Assembly: GCA_018296165.2 (NCBI GenBank)
Contig: JACKQL020000007.1
Location: 1,178,001 to 1,242,000 of the forward strand
Length of the DNA stretch: 64,000 nucleotides
Reading direction: 5' to 3'
From: Termitomyces sp. T153
Lineage: Eukaryota; Basidiomycota; Agaricomycetes; Agaricales; Lyophyllaceae
Part shown: positions 45,216 to 57,199 of the stretch, in pieces
How positions within the stretch are numbered: the stretch's first letter is position 1
Layout of the letters: each line of letters begins with the position of its first letter
Position numbers and translations under genes: made by a program
Notes under the pieces: generated by a model
The model's database searches: none
The model's input: only the letters and a program-made list of their open reading frames with translations
What the model was told of the DNA's origin: nothing

Positions 45216-46280
45216 TGTCAGGTTCCGCTGACAATGGGGACTCAGCTACACTAGCAAATCCTTACTAGGCAGATACAATGTCCTGTGCTTATAACCTAGC
45301 ACTCTGGAGTTGGTGTGGGGAGGAGAGGCTTGCAAGGAGAAGCTAGGGGGAGCAGTCCAAGCAAGTCCAGAGTGGTCTGGGGAAGTATAAGACCAAGTGT
45401 ATTATTGTTGGGTTTGGGTGGCATTAGGAACAAGTTCTTAAGCACGTAAATAGATTGTGGGGTAGATGGAGGCTTTGCTAGGAACAAGGATGGAGCTGGA
45501 GTTTGACAGGGGATCAAGTAAGACTTGATGGGTTTGGGGCCGAGTGAAGAGCGAGGTCTGGAGTTGTTGTAAGGATGTTTGGGGATCATAGCACATGTGT
45601 AGAGTTTGTACTGATGTCAGCAATGGAAGGGACTTAGAGAAACAAAGGAAATATAGACAGTCAAGACAAGATGTGACAAGGTGAGACAAGACAGAGAAAG
45701 AGATAGATTCAAGACTAAAAATAGAAATAGAGACAGAACAAAACACAAGATCCAAGAAACCAGTAATGCAAGTAATATCAAGACTAGAGTATGAGGAGCT
45801 ACTCTATGACTTATATACTGGCTACTGGAGTGCTCTGGGGGACAGCAGGTGTGGTGACAGGGCTTGGCAGGGCTTAGCAGAGTCAATGGGTGTTGGTTGT
45901 AATCAGAGAGCAGGCTGCATTGATATCTTGATGGGATCAGTTGGGGATGTAGGCTGTTCTGAAGTAGTCAGAATACTCTGGAGTGGGTTGGAGGAACTAG
46001 ATTGATGGGTTGATGGGCTGGTAACAAATGACAGAGTCAGGAACATCAGGGAATGGTTCCAGGGGTTCAGGAGATCCAGGAAAAGCATTGGCAGCTGTGG
46101 AGAAGACATCAGAGTTGGCCAGGAGGGCTGTTGGAGTTTGCTGGAGAAGTGTCGGAGTTGCCTGGAGTAGGCGCAGAGGGTATATGATGGTTGGGGGTCT
46201 GAGGGGGCATTGAGGGAAAAGCTCCAGGGAAGCAAGCAGGCTGGGAATGGGGTCAGGGATCTAGAAAGCAGATTGTGACA
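45216..46280 (-). repeat. Element D 3' LTR (1065 bp)
   Basis: tgtcaggttccgctgacaat...gcagattgtgaca, the same family as A, inserted into the integrase of element E. The next bases, tcacccccccttcagc, form the polypurine tract on the minus strand. The partner LTR is absent, so no duplication could be checked. Confidence 0.85.
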
Positions 46281-46495
46281 TCACCCCCCCTTCAGCATTG
46301 AGACTCTCAAGACATGGGGCTTAGGTTAGGGGTCAATGAGGGGCATGGGAATTGAAGCTAAGCAATATTGATCAAACTGCAGCGAGCAGTGGTGGCATGG
46401 GAGACAAAGTTGAAGTGTGGCCACCATTTATCAGGGGGCTCTTTCCAAGTCATTAAAAAATCAAACATACCCCAGGGGTTTCTAATTTTTTTGCC

Positions 46496-48176
46496 ATGTC
46501 TTCTTCTGCATCATCATTGCATTTTGCATTACCAACCCCTCCCCCTTCTGGTGACAATTGTGTGGTGATCTAGATGGAGTATGAGCATCATTGGCAGGAG
46601 TTTGAACAGCAGTGGAACTATGGGAAGGTGGAGGCGATGACCCACCATTGTGAGTGTGATGTCTTTCTTGCTCCGCAATTGCTGATTGAGCTCTGCAGAG
46701 TTGTCCTCAGCAGTGGTGGGCTTCTCTGTGGGTTCTTTGCATATGAGGAGGTTGGGGCCTGCTGGTCATTCCATTTCCATTGTTCTGGCGCATTCTGCAA
46801 GGCCTAGCCTGGGAGTGGGGATCATCTACATTGTTGTAGAGGTGGAGAGGATTCTGCAAGCTCAGGTGATGCCAGAGGTATTTGTGGGGGCATTGGGCTG
46901 GGCACGGGGTCTTCCAACCCTAGAATGGTGCTAGAACAAGGCTCTGATGAGTCCCTACTGCTTTTTCCAGTGTTGGCTGATCAGTTGTCCTAGTGCACCC
47001 TCTGTGCTCAGCAAGGAGTACTGTGTGAGTTCAATGAGCTGACTGCAGGGTCCCACTATAACACCTCAGTCTGTCTTCCATGCTATGCTAGGCATGAGAA
47101 ATGTTCTATTTCACTGGAGTGGTGTGCTGCATGTGTTGCTATGGAGCAGGGTGGGAGGAGGGTTGGGTGAGGGGTTAGCTGGGCAAGAGTTGGAAGGCCC
47201 AGGTGTCAGGCTGAGGGTCAGGTTTGGAGAGCAAGAGGAGTGCGGGGTGGCCAGTAGAGAAGGTGGGACCCTCACAGAGCAGGTGGAGGGAGGGGGAGGC
47301 AGCGTTACACAACAAGGGCAAGTGGAGGGCCTTCCCACCACCTGAGATAGGGCCCAGCAAGAGGCTGCAGGGCTAGGAGGTAATGGCAGGGCCCTCTAGG
47401 CCCCATATATATTCCCTCAGCTCAGGCGCGCTGAGGGTGCATCTCTTGAGTTCTCCTGAACCTGCATCCTCCATTACCAAAACATTCCTTTGTTGCTAGG
47501 TGGAGGGGTTGTTGAGAATATCAGTGGCATGAAAGGGAGAGCTCTAGAGAGCAGGAGAGGACTGTAATGTGGCACAGAGGAAGAGGGACATATTGTGGCA
47601 GAACTATGATATGGCAGTACAGATGGCCACAGCAAGGGCATTGGAGGGGTGGGGTTTATGGAAATGCCTGGCACAGTTGGAGACATGATCCGCAGAGGAG
47701 GCAGAGGAATGGTGGGGCTTAGAGGAGGGAGGCTTGACTTGGGCAGAGGCTAAAGTTGGAAGATGATGGGAGGAGTGGCTGGTAAGGGAGGCAGCCTCAG
47801 GGTGTGCAGAGATCTTGTGTGAGTGTCTCCTTGTGCATTCTGACTTCTGTTGACAGGTGTGGGACAGGCTGGGTCTGGAAGCACCGGTTCCTCATGGTTG
47901 GAGCTTCCGCCACTTTTGCATCAATCCAAGACAGGTTGGCACAGATGCCTGCAGACCATTCTCCAGAGTTGGACCAGGAGGTGGTGAGAATGGGGCAGTT
48001 GTTAGTGAGGCACTGGTGGCATAATGCAGTGGCTCTGAGGTCATAGTGGGAGGTGGCAGCAGATGCAGGGGAGGAGGTTGCCTGGGCTAGCAGAGGTGCT
48101 GGCCATGGTGTGGGCCCAGATGGAGGTTGATTTGGAGGTCAAGGAAGTGGGGGAGCTCTGGAGGGGGAGGGAGTGA
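46496..48176 (+). pseudogene. Antisense accessory gene of element D, Zn2Cys6-like
   Basis: ATG at 46496, 216 bp inside the LTR (MSSSASSLHFALPTPPPSGD), stop at 48174-48176. It has the same layout as in A. The first intron ends with TAG at 46991-46993, directly before CTLCAQQGVLC...CLPCYARHEKC (46994-47104), spacing C-x2-C-x6-C-x15-C-x2-C-x6-C. Then come SISLEWCAACVAMEQG, a Gly/Arg-rich linker, a charged helical part, a second intron (47819-47856, GTGAGT...TGACAG) and a C-terminal region (SIQDRLAQMPADHSPELDQE). Stops are present, so this copy is defective. Both zinc-motif spacing and intron positions agree with A. Confidence 0.65.
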
Positions 48177-48379
48177 GGGGGTCTAGGGCTCAAGCCTTTT
48201 CTTGCTGTTCATCCTGCTGTCTTCTTGTTGCTTCATGTATTTTCTGCTTGTAAGATTCTGTACTCTTCTAGAATTGTTCATACCAATCCTTTGTGGAGTC
48301 CTGGCAAGTGTGCAAGGTTTGAGTTTGTGCAAAGGGTGATTGAGCAGAAACATGTAGGGGTACTTGTGGGGGTTGAATC

Positions 48380-51300
48380 CTGAGGTTATCCAGAAGTGGG
48401 AGTTAAGCCTGCTAGTGCCATCTGTGTTAGCTAGTCCTGAGGTTGTTGGGGCTTGGTGGAGCATTATAAGAGGGAGTCCCAAGGTCCAGTGGAGGTGTTG
48501 TAGGTCTTTCTGCAGAGCTCTGGCATATCTTGGAGTGTGGGTGAGTGGCAATGTTTGGGCTTGCTCCTTAGGGTTTTGGGTAGGGGTTGTTCTCAGATCT
48601 GCAGTAGAGTCAAGCATTGTGCTGGCTTAGAGGGGTGGACCTACAAATCTTTGAAGCATGCTTGATGGCAGCTTTAGTTTTTTCTGTTGACATGGCTGGC
48701 AGAGGGGGTGGAGATTGTCTGGTGGGTTGACCTTATGCCAATGCAGCTAGTGGGGGTGGCAGAGGTCCTTTTTGATGATGGTGGAGGTGGCAGAGTAAAG
48801 TTCATTCTTGAAGATGGGGCTAGTCAGGGGTGGGGACCCTTAGTGGTGTAGTGGCAGGGTTCCATGGTGGAGTGGTCTTTATAGTAACCCGATGGGGAAC
48901 TGTCTTATGTGCCAGCTATGCTATGTGTTGAATTATCATAGGAGCAGAGGTACTCCCTTAGAGTGTGGGTTGCAATCCCTTGGTTGGCAGTATTTGCATT
49001 TTGGTGGGATTGTGCATGGTGGGGGTTTGTTGAGTTCTAGAGCATTGTTTTTTATTGAAGGTGTACTTGGTTTGAGTCTTGCTGCGCTCCAGAGTATTGT
49101 GTTCTAATCAAAGGCATGCTGGGTTGGGGCTTTATCACATTCCAGAGTGTTGTGTTTAGTGAAGGGCATGCATGGTTGGGGTTTGCTGGTTCTAGGCCAT
49201 CTATGGCCAAAAGTAAGTTCAGAGGTGGGCAGAGGAGTCTTATATGTATCTGGCATTCTCTAAAGCTTGGGGTGCTGCTGGAGTTGTATTGGTTGCTTCT
49301 TTTAGTGGAGGCAGTGTGGAGTTTGGTTGGTAAGGGTTTCTTCTTGGCAGAGGTGCTTTGGGGTGGGGGAGGAGTTCAGAGTTGTCATCCTATAGGTCAC
49401 TGGAGTTAGGGCAGGTGGTAGTTTGCAGGTTGAAGATTGTATTAAGCTGCTGGTTTGTTGTCGGAGTTGGCTTATTGGCAGGGTTGTGCAGAGCCAGCAA
49501 AGCAGAGGTGGTGTGAGGGTTGGTGGTTTTTCATTCCTTCTCAGGGCGGAGCCAGCAAACAGAGTGGTGTGAGGGTTGGTGGGTCTTTGCTCCTTCCCAG
49601 GGTGGCATGAGGTTGGCAGAGTGTTGACTTCACTGGCAGAGCTCTTTCAGGTTTGGTGGGATGGGGCAGAGTTGGTTTGGGGGTGAGCTTGGTGCCTCAA
49701 GCATTGGTTTTCATCCCTTCCCAGGGCAGGGCTAGCAGTAGAGATGGTGTGGGGTCAGTGGAGTGGTGACTTTACTGGCAGAGCTCTTTGGGTCTTGGTG
49801 GGGCAGGGCAGGATTGGTTTGGGTGGGCTTGGGACTTCATTCCTTCTCTTGGAGTGGGAATTAGCAGTTCAGGATTAGCATGAGGGTTGTTGAATGGATA
49901 GTTTGTTGACAGAGTTTGCTTCAGGAGTGGTGTGAGGCAGGAAAAGGGGTCCAGGGTGTGTTTTGTCAGTCTGTCATCTCCAGCATGAGGCCCAGGGGTC
50001 CAGAGTCAAGGTGGGGATTGGGGTTGGGCCTTGACCAGTTGGTAGAGTTGTGTTAGAGGTGACATGGGTCAAAGTGGAAGTTCTGGAGTGGAGTTCTCCT
50101 CTTTACTCAAGTCAGTGTGACATGCAGACATTTAACAGAAGTTACCACTGAGTGGCAGAGTTTGAGGGCTTGGGTGAGTCTAGCCATTGTCCCTTTGCAT
50201 GAAGTATTTAGCTGCATTGGAGGGGATGATTATTCACAATGGCTGGAGGGCAGTGGAGAAGTTGGTTGTGGAGGGACATTAGTTTGGACTGTAAAGGGGG
50301 TCACAGCAGGGTTGGGGCAATTTTTCACTCATGCTCCAGAGTGGTCCAAAAGTCACTATGAATGGAGGCAGGGTTAGGTCTTGGCACTGCAGGGCAATTG
50401 ACAAGGTTTCTGATCAGGGAAAAGGGTGCCACTTCTTTAGAGGGCATTATTGGTCCTTTAATCATTGGGGTGGAGTTGGAGGGTTCCTTTCTCATTCTGA
50501 GTGAATCTCCAGCAAATGTGGTTGGGTTGTCCAGGGCATTGTTGGTATCAGGGAAACTGTTTCAGGAGTTTGGTATTTGTTCTTTGTTGGGAGATTAAGT
50601 TTTGTTGGTAGAGCAGGCAATGGCAGGGAGGTGACTCCAGTGGCAGAGTCAAAGCATGTATCTTCATTGCTCTGGTCAACCTTTTGGCGGGTGGGGTTGT
50701 TTGCATAGTGCCTTGCAGGATTTGGGGAAAGCTTTCTTGGGCATTTCAGGCTGGGGATTCTGCTGAGTGGTTGACAGTAGGGATGGGGTGGCATCTTTTT
50801 ACAGCAGAGGTAGGGGCATGAAACGTCCTTGCTTGTCATGGGTCAAGATAGCATTTCTTTCAATGTTGACTTGTTGTTGGTGGGGGTTGTAGCATCCTTT
50901 CGATGTTGATTTGGTGTGGGTAGTGATAGGGGTTCTGCTTGCTTCTTGGGGAGTGTATCAGCAAGCTTAGGACATTGCAGAGAGACTACTTCATATGGCA
51001 TCTGTTCCTGGGTGCTCTGATAGTGTGGTCCTTGACTGATAGCTGTTTTCCTGTACAAGGGCAGGGTGTTTTGGAGTTGTTAGTCAAGAGCTAGACCCTG
51101 TGGAGTGCATGTTGCAGGAACATTGTTGGTGAGTCATTGTTGGGGGTTCCCATCATTAGGTGTTAGGTTGAAATGGGGGCTCTGGAGCTGTATTACCAGG
51201 GTCTGGAGTTGCATGGAGAGGTTTGGAGTAGCATGGAGTGGGAGCTTGGGGCATCCCAGACCTTAGGTGGGGTTGTTGGAGTTGTCAGGCCTTCAAATTG

Positions 51301-51840
51301 CTTAGCAGAGCAAACCTAAGGGCTGTCTGGGCTTTGTCCCCTTCACTGTTGGGGCTTCTTAGTTTCAAGATGGTTGGGTGAGGGGTCCATAGCGCAGTCT
51401 CAAAGGTGATGCAGGGCTTCTTTTCTTCTTGGTAGGATATGTTAGCAAGTTTAGAATACTCTGGAGAACTACTTGGTATGGGATTCTTCTTTTTCCCTAT
51501 AGTTTGTTCTGGCAGAGTGGCTTCTGCACTGGGGGTTTCCTTTGTTGGAGGTGGCATAGTTGGGTGGGGGGGACAGAGGTCTTGTCTAGTGCTGGCATGC
51601 AGAGAAGGGCAGCCTTGGGCATTCCAATGTCGGAGGTTCCAGATTGAGTGGGCAAAGGTGTTGAAGTAGTGGTGGAGGGGTCTGGAGTCATTCTGCATTG
51701 TGAGTCAGAGTGTCATGGTTCTCCATGTTGACTTCAAGAGTTGTTGGGGCATTTTTGAGGTGCATTCTAAGAAGGCAGAGTGGGTGTGCATACTCCTTCC
51801 TTGAGAGAACATGTCAGCAAGTTTAGAGCACTTTGGGGAA
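48380..51840 (-). pseudogene. Element D pol remnants, repeat-expanded
   Basis: Collinear with C: chromodomain end (about 48390-48450), integrase remnant (about 48600-49260, with atggccaaaagtaagttc), then a long degenerate repeat zone (49280-50100) where A has only about 150 bp. RT-linker and protease remnants follow (about 50140-51840, for example gagaacatgtcagcaag). RNase H is largely missing. No complete frame remains. It ends near 51840 without a 5' LTR. Confidence 0.55.
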
Positions 51841-52241
51841 CTACTTTGGGTGGAATTTAGGAGTCAATGACAGTTGATTCATGGCCATATGCCAAGCCTG
51901 AATGTAGGTATGTATGGAACAGTTGGTGCAAGGAAGATGGATGATGGAGTCCTTGACTTTTTGTGCTGAAGCTGCACTACCAACACTATAATGTTGCTTA
52001 AGTATATCAAGAATGTCACAAGTAGAAAGAATGGGAAAATTATGTGGCCCCCCATGCCTTAGAGAAAGAAAGTTGAATATTTCTGTTGATAATCTGCCAG
52101 TGAGAATGTAGGCACAGATATTGTCATCATGCCAGAAGTTCTTGAATGCAAGGTGCTCCACTGGCATTGAATGCTCATTGAAAGGAGGTCTCTGGAAAAT
52201 TGCAATGAGAGGTAAAAATCACAATTGTGCAGGTATGCCAA
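51841..52241 (-). pseudogene. Retrotransposon gag-like fragment, possibly copia
   Basis: A minus-strand frame of 108 codons (from 52167) contains CDILDILKQHYSVGSAASAQ, KVKDSIIHL and YIQAWHMAMNQLSL. This resembles the helical gag segment of copia-type retrotransposons (length of the L...L...Y pattern and the A...Q...K spacing). A frame change near 52170 links it to an upstream piece. No RT or integrase accompanies it. Confidence 0.4.
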
Positions 52242-53160
52242 CCTTCATTACCTCATTCCTTGTGAACAACACCTCTCCTTGTAGTGGGTGTTAGACTCCC
52301 AGCATCCCCTGAATGTCTAGTTTCAAATTTTGAAATAAAATTTTGTCTGACTTTTATTGAGAAAATCAATGCCTATGACCCAGTATCGGCATATAAATTT
52401 ATGTTGCCTACAAAAGCAAGTGCAGAAGTATCACAGGTAGTTATACATACCAGATTTCCATGTTAAAAGTGGTTGTGGAAGGAGAAAAGAGGGAAAAGGT
52501 CTCAAAACAGGCATCAAGGCTTATTATTTCCATGTGATTACATAAACCTTTCCAACTGTTGGATACGATGTGAGTCTAGTAATCACAACAACTTGAATTC
52601 TTGTTTAGGGAGGTTACATTGTCCTCACCTGATTGTTCTTTGGCCATTGTAAGTGGTGGATACTTGAGGATTTTCAAAAAAGTGTGAGTGTACAGAGCTG
52701 TTGGTTGATAGAACACAACTTTTTGTTTTTGACATTCAAGACATATTGATTGGACTGTGGTAACTCCTGTATATATTACTGAATGCTTGGGGGATTGAAT
52801 TACAGTATAATGAACACCATGCCATCAAGGAGAGTTGTTGCAATTGTGAATCAAACCTATACAATGTTTGAACCAAAATCTACTACAGCTCTGACATCAT
52901 CTAATGCAGCATCATCCATTTCATCCTCAGAATCCAAGTCAAGGAGGGGGCCCAGAGGCAGCAGCACCTTTCAAATACCCATTTTTGTTGAACTGGTAGG
53001 AGACATAGGTGGTAGAGATGGATTGTTTGATATGCCTGGTGGAGATGGATTTTTCATTGACATGCCCAGTGTGGGATCACCTTCAACTTATACACATCCC
53101 ATAGGCAACTCAGAAGCATCTGGTTGACAGCACAACATCAATCTATAAAGTCCTGGATCT
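52242..53160. other. AT-rich spacer left of the KDZ remnant
   Basis: Contains a plus-strand frame at 52783-53127 (Ser-rich, SSNAASSISSSESKSRR) that matches nothing I know, and otherwise stops in every frame. It may be the 3' part of the KDZ transposon. No terminal inverted repeat was found. Confidence 0.3.
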
Positions 53161-53169
53161 CAACATGGA

Positions 53170-56100
53170 TAGAGTCCAAAGCATCTTTCATCCTGTTTAT
53201 AATGTTGTTGAACTGCCAGTGCTCATCCACAATCAATGTGTGAAGCCATTGGAGCTCAACATTACACTGAATTACTTCCTCTTTTGTATGCTGAAGGCAC
53301 TGATACTTCCACATTGTTTCTCAAATAACAGGATCAGACCAAGGCTTCTCATTGATGTTGTTTTGTGAATATTGTAGGATGTTGAACACATTGAGGAAAG
53401 CATAGTGAGATACCTTGCTCCAGTCAAGTGTAGGCTTAGCAAGTGGGACCACAAGCTTGTTATAACATTTGATGGCTGCACAAATGGTCTTGGAGCAAGT
53501 TTGAAGAAATCTGGCAATGTGTGTTTGCATGCAATAACCTGAAATCCAGATCAGAGGATATTATCAAACAAAAATAACACATACTTGTTTGTGAGAGATT
53601 AAGCTTATGGAGCTCAAATAGCCACTTGATGACAAGAGTTCACAAGTGATCCAAAGCTTTCTCATACTTACAATTTGCAATGTACTTTGCAGTCTTTTGA
53701 TATTTGATGTGGTTGGAGGTCCATTGCAGATGTATATTCATGTGACACTCAAGCTCAAGAATCCTGAAGAGATGGTATTCTTATTCATCAATGAGCTGTG
53801 AGTGTGCCATATCAGTTTTGTGTGTTTCAGATAGAATTAGTGCATAGGAATAATCAGGGGATATGAACTGATAATCCTTCAGAGTCTGTGATCAAAATTT
53901 GACAGATATGTCATCAAGCTGTAGTTTAAAATGAAATTGAAGCCATTAGTGATGTTTGCATAGAATAAAAATAAATTCACTCAACAGCCCAGGGTTTTTT
54001 GGAGAAGTTCAACATATGCAATGGCATGTAGATTGCCATTGGCCTGCTTTCCCATTGTCCCAAAAAACTGTTGTTCATCTGTTATATACCCTTCAAGAGC
54101 CACCTCATCAAGACACCAGATCTCCAGGATATGTTGGACATCCAGAGTGTTAGTTTCAATGATTTTAAGAGCTTGCCAGCAGTTTTGATACAGCATGTTG
54201 GCAAGATTAGCATACTTCTCCTTATCACAATGTTGATGTCAGGTTCCACTGACCATGGGGGCTCAGCTACACTGGGTGAGTCCTTACTAGGCAGATGCAA
54301 CATCCTGCACTAATAACCTAGCATTTGGGAAAGGTCTGGACTTCAGATACTTGTGAGGATAAGCAAGGGGGAGTGGTCCAAACAAGTTTGGGGAGGTCTG
54401 GGGAAGTCTAAGACAAGGTACAGGGAAGGTTTGAATTTGAAGGGGTGTTAGGCACAAGTCCAGAAGTGAGTGTTGAAAGTGCAGGGCAAATGTAGGCTAT
54501 GCAAGTGATGGGAGCAGGGCCAGAGTTTAATGGAGATCAATGGGTGTTGATGGGTTTTGGGGCTGAGCAAGTAGTGAGGTCTGGAGTTGGGTTAAGAATG
54601 TTTGGGGTTTGTAATCATAAGTGCAGAGCTTGTAACAGTGTTAGAGTTGGAAGGCTTGAACACAATAAAGGAAATGGAGTTGAATGAGATGAGATGGAGT
54701 CAAGGCAAGATTGAGATGAAAATGAAAATAGATTCAAGTGGAGATATGAAATGATAATGAGACAATAATGGAGATAGAGACAATAATGGAGATAGAGACA
54801 ATAATGGAGATAGAGACAATAATGGAGATAGAGACAAGATAAGACCAGGAGACTGAGAGAAGACCAGGAGACTGAGAGAAGGGAAAATGTAACCAAGAAA
54901 CATGAAACACAAGAGACAGACAATCAGAACATAGGTAACACTAAGCAATATCAAGACTAGGGTATGGGATGCTACTATACAACTTATATACTGACTACTA
55001 GGACAGCTCCAGGAATAGCAGGTCTGGCTGCAGGGCTTGTTGGGGTCATGCAGAGCCAACAGGTGTTGGTTGTGATCAAGGGGTGGGCTGCAGTGATATA
55101 CTGATGGGATCATGATGGGATCAGTTGAGGATGCAGGCCATCCCAGGGTTGTTGTGATGCTCCAGAGCTGGTTGAGTAAGTCAGGATAACAAACTGGTGA
55201 TCCATGCCAGCATCAGGAACAGTGGGAGAGGGTTCCAGGGGCTCAGGAGAGGCAGGGGAAGGCATTGGAGTTAGCCAGGAGAGCCATCAGGGTTTGCTGA
55301 AGAAGCATCAGAGTTACCCAGAGTGGGTGCTGTGGGTGAACAAAGGTTGGGAGAGTTGAAGGGAGAATTGGGGGAAACTTTGGAGCAGCAAGATGGTGGT
55401 GAGGTATAGGGTTCTGGGAGTGGGTTGTGACAGTTGAAAGTGAAGATCAATGAAGACCCAATGTTGATAAGCTGACATATAATGTGTCACCACACCTCAC
55501 ACATTTGAGGCACTAAAAGCACACTCTAATGTCTCAAGGTCCTCTAATCCAACACCCTCAATTACATTTGGATGGTTGTGGAGCTGACATAGATAGTTAT
55601 GGGAGTAGCTGTGGAAGGCATTGACACAACAACAGCACTTCTTGCTTCTGAAGTCTGGGCCAAGAGATGAATTTTTGATTGTAGTTGCAAATGTACAGCC
55701 AATGTCATAGCTGAGGAGAAATTGTTTGAATACTTTGAGAGCCTTTGCTACAACAGCAAGTGGATACTTTGCCCTATGTAGTTGGTCATTAGTATTGGTC
55801 AATAAGGGTGAATAGAAAGAGATACAGTTCACTGCTTGTAATCATGTCCACAATCCACAGAATGAATCCATGTTGACATGCACTTGCAAAAATCCTGGAC
55901 TCCAAGAAGATCCCACATTTTTCTATTCTCATCCTTTGCAGCTGCCTTTCAATTGTCAGTGCATCTACTAAACCCAGGGTCCCCATCAGTTGGATCTCCT
56001 TCTATTGCCTTGGCATTGTCATCATTTTCTTCACCCTCTTTGTTGTGTGTGGGTGCCAGTGTTGTTACAGATGTGAGCAGGGCAGGCAAGCAAGCTTTGA

Positions 56101-57199
56101 CTTTGCTGGCATATTGATTAACAAAATCAGATGATAAAAAGTAGTTGGAGTCTTGGAAACTCTGAAAATCACCCACTTGCCAATATCCAATCCCTTTGAG
56201 ATGCATTTAAGAGTGTTATTGCCATCTATAATGATCATTTGCAAGTATTCAAGATTGAGTTCTTCTTGTAACTTTATTGGAGTTGAATCAGTTAAGCCAA
56301 ACATAGGGGATAGATGGCATGTACTATACCTCATAATAATTGCAAGCTGGACATGCATGAAGAACTCAATAATTAGGCAAATCACAGCAAAGAAACTTAG
56401 TGACACAGCTATCTATATGACAATGGATATCAAGATACATGTCAAACACATCAGACAGCACATTCCTATACTGATGCTGATAGGGTAACTGTAAAACAAT
56501 TATATGTAGGTAATAATTACATGAATGAAGATACATACTTTATATAAGTAACATAAAGCTTTTGCAAAGGCTTCCACACTATAGAATGGTCAATGAAGCT
56601 GAATCACATAAAAGAATTAGAGAGTTTTGATGGACAGCACTAATGAAGGATTGATAGGAGAATTGCCCATATATCCAGCCTTGACAAGTGCCACTGCAGC
56701 TGACATGTCAATAGTTCAATGGACATCAATTGATCTAGCAAGTGTATGGAGATCAATGGTTGGAATATTGAAGTCAGAGTCAGAAGGAGTTGGTTGGGGT
56801 GTGGAAGTTGGGTTGACAAATGGAGTTTGGTTGACTGAGGCATGCTGCCACCTCAGATATGGATTGGTAAGATCTTTGATTATAAGTTCCCAGTTATGTG
56901 CAAGCCTCTCACAACAAAGCCTCCATGATTGGTGGTCTTTTCATGTGTGCCACCTAAAGTAGAGTGACTGACTGACTTGATGACAGAGGAAAACACATGA
57001 TATACCTGGTTGTAGCAATATCCCACAAATCATTGATCATACTATGAATTTCCTCCTCACTTTGTACTTCTGGACCCACAACATCACTAGCAATATCCTC
57101 CCAGCCATCATCCTGAGTTTGCATAGGTACATCATTATTGAGGTCTTGAGAAGCATTGACTGTGTTGTCATTCAATATTTGAACAAAGGAAGAGCTCAA
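53170..57199 (-). pseudogene. KDZ-type transposase, interrupted by a solo LTR
   Basis: KDZ (Kyakuja-Dileera-Zisupton) transposases are large cut-and-paste enzymes common in Agaricomycetes. Minus-strand pieces appear in family order. N-terminal acidic region: VPMQTQDDGWEDIASDVVG, near 57120. Then MIIIDGNNTLKCIS (56240) and RIFASACQHGFILWIVDMIT (55890-55830). The core: YPLAVVAKALKVF, LSYDIGCTFATTIKNSSLGP, VNAFHSYSHNYLCQLHNHPN and GLEDLETLECAFS (55790-55500). After the solo LTR, NCWQALKIIETNTLDV and ISYVELLQ-like AIAYVELLQKTL (54196-53985). Stops and shifts separate the pieces, so it is inactive. The family call is firm on the core motifs. Confidence 0.8.
54237..55432 (-). mobile_element. Solo LTR of the main gypsy family in the KDZ gene
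   Basis: 1196 bp, tgtcaggttccactgacc...gtgggttgtgaca, with the exact duplication gttga at 54232-54236 and 55433-55437. Contains the TATA and aatatcaagact segments near 54950-54990. An 18-bp array (agacaataatggagatag, about four copies, 54758-54836) has expanded inside it and accounts for its extra length compared with the A LTRs. Confidence 0.95.
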
